From: Aalborgiella sp031390045 | GTDB lineage: Bacteria; Pseudomonadota; Gammaproteobacteria; Burkholderiales; Burkholderiaceae_C | Direction: 5' to 3' | NCBI GenBank assembly: GCA_031390045.1 | Contig: JANMTB010000192.1 | Span: 1 to 5,648, forward strand | DNA length: 5,648 nt | Shown here: one piece after another, positions 5,131-5,648 of the stretch | Position numbering within the stretch: the stretch's first letter is position 1 | Layout: each line of letters begins with the position of its first letter | Made by a program: the position numbers and the translations under genes | Notes under the pieces: generated by a model | What the model saw: the letters and a program-made list of their open reading frames with translations, nothing else | Told to the model about the DNA's origin: nothing | Database searches by the model: none

Positions 5131-5648
5131 CAACTATTTCCCGACGCCAAATGCTCCAAGCCGCTGCTGCAATGACTGCCAGCATCGCCACACCAGCAGC
5201 GTTTGCCCAAACCGCTTGGCCTTCCAAACCGATTCGCTTTGTCGTCCCTTTTGCACCCGGCGGCACGTCTGAAATTGTGGCGCGCTCAGTGGCGGCGGAA
5301 CTAACCAAGCAACTCGGCGTCAGCGTATTTGTGGAAAACAAACCTGGCGGTGCGGGCGTCGTGGCGATGCAAGACGTGGCCAAAGCAGCGCCAGACGGGC
5401 ACACCATCATCCTCACCCATGTGGGCACGCTGGCGGTGAATCCGTACATGCTGGACAGCCAGCCTTATGACGTGAACAAAGATTTTGTACCCGTCACGCT
5501 CTTGGCCAAAGTGCCCAATGTGTTTGTCATCCACCCTGATGTGCCGGCTAAAGATTTCAAAGAATTTGTCGCTTACGCCAAGGCCAATCCGGGCAAGCTG
5601 AACTATGGCTCCGCCGGTAACGCCAGTGCGGGGCATTTGGCGATGGAG
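5112..5648 (+). CDS. Bug/TctC-family tripartite tricarboxylate transporter substrate-binding protein, 5' part
   Basis: The first 179 residues of a Bug-family periplasmic receptor; the frame runs off the right edge with no stop (family members are usually about 320-330 residues). Such proteins bind carboxylates or other small organic compounds, and some feed a TctA/TctB membrane pair. The N-terminus is a signal peptide: basic n-region with SRRQML at 10-15, a Tat-like twin arginine (Arg11-Arg12), then an alanine-rich stretch and a probable cleavage site after AFA (residue 32). The mature protein begins QTAWPSKP. Family hallmarks follow: PIRFVVPFAPGG (40-51), VENKPGGAG (74-82), APDGHTI (93-99), and LNYGSAGNASAGHLAME (163-179). 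ATG 5112 is chosen; the in-frame ATG at 5121 would shorten the product by three residues without changing the signal. It follows the SDR gene on the same strand and is presumed co-regulated with it. Its ligand cannot be read from sequence; tricarballylate or citrate is a guess from tcuAB. Confidence 0.92.
   Translation, partial: MTKMTKTTISRRQMLQAAAAMTASIATPAAFAQTAWPSKPIRFVVPFAPGGTSEIVARSVAAELTKQLGVSVFVENKPGGAGVVAMQDVAKAAPDGHTIILTHVGTLAVNPYMLDSQPYDVNKDFVPVTLLAKVPNVFVIHPDVPAKDFKEFVAYAKANPGKLNYGSAGNASAGHLAME

Noticed and set aside
1..5648. CRISPR array, defence system, insertion sequence or prophage
   Set aside because: No regularly spaced repeats, transposase, integrase or nuclease reading frames are seen; the window is filled by housekeeping and catabolic genes.

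Overview
The window reads as chromosomal DNA of a betaproteobacterium, most likely of the order Burkholderiales and plausibly of the family Comamonadaceae. Base composition is moderate. The MnmA protein carries the long VKAKGAELKA-type insertion I associate with that family, and a Bug-type solute receptor, typical of these organisms, is present. The placement comes from protein character only; no rRNA is present.

Layout. (1) Positions 1-316, plus strand: the 3' end of an ExbD/TolR-type protein of a proton-driven energy-transduction complex, cut by the window edge. (2) Positions 334-1524 (possibly to 1563), minus strand: mnmA, the tRNA 2-thiouridylase, convergent with exbD. (3) A short divergent gap at about 1564-1633. 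(4) Positions 1634-4200, plus strand: tcuA and tcuB, the FAD flavoprotein and the membrane Fe-S electron-transfer partner of tricarballylate oxidation, separated by 2 bases. (5) A 101-base AT-rich gap at 4201-4301 with several inverted repeats and a second copy of the sequence found at the 3' end of tcuA. (6) Positions 4302-5057: a short-chain dehydrogenase/reductase (SDR) homologue that lacks the usual catalytic tyrosine and serine. (7) Positions 5112-5648: the start of a Bug/TctC-type periplasmic substrate-binding protein with a Tat-like signal peptide, cut by the right edge.

How the genes work together (inference). The four right-hand genes face the same way and look like a catabolic cluster for a tricarballylate-like or other carboxylated compound. 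The Bug protein would capture the substrate in the periplasm. TcuA would oxidise it, giving cis-aconitate if it is tricarballylate. TcuB would pass the electrons from FADH2 toward the quinone pool. The SDR would act on a related intermediate or have a non-catalytic role. The Salmonella cluster has the transporter TcuC and the LysR-type regulator TcuR; neither is seen here. The exbD and mnmA genes are unrelated housekeeping neighbours.

The points most worth a second look are the degenerate SDR active site, a pair of about 42-base direct repeats that bracket tcuB exactly, and the pairing of TcuAB with a Bug receptor. I found no CRISPR array, tRNA, rRNA or insertion sequence.
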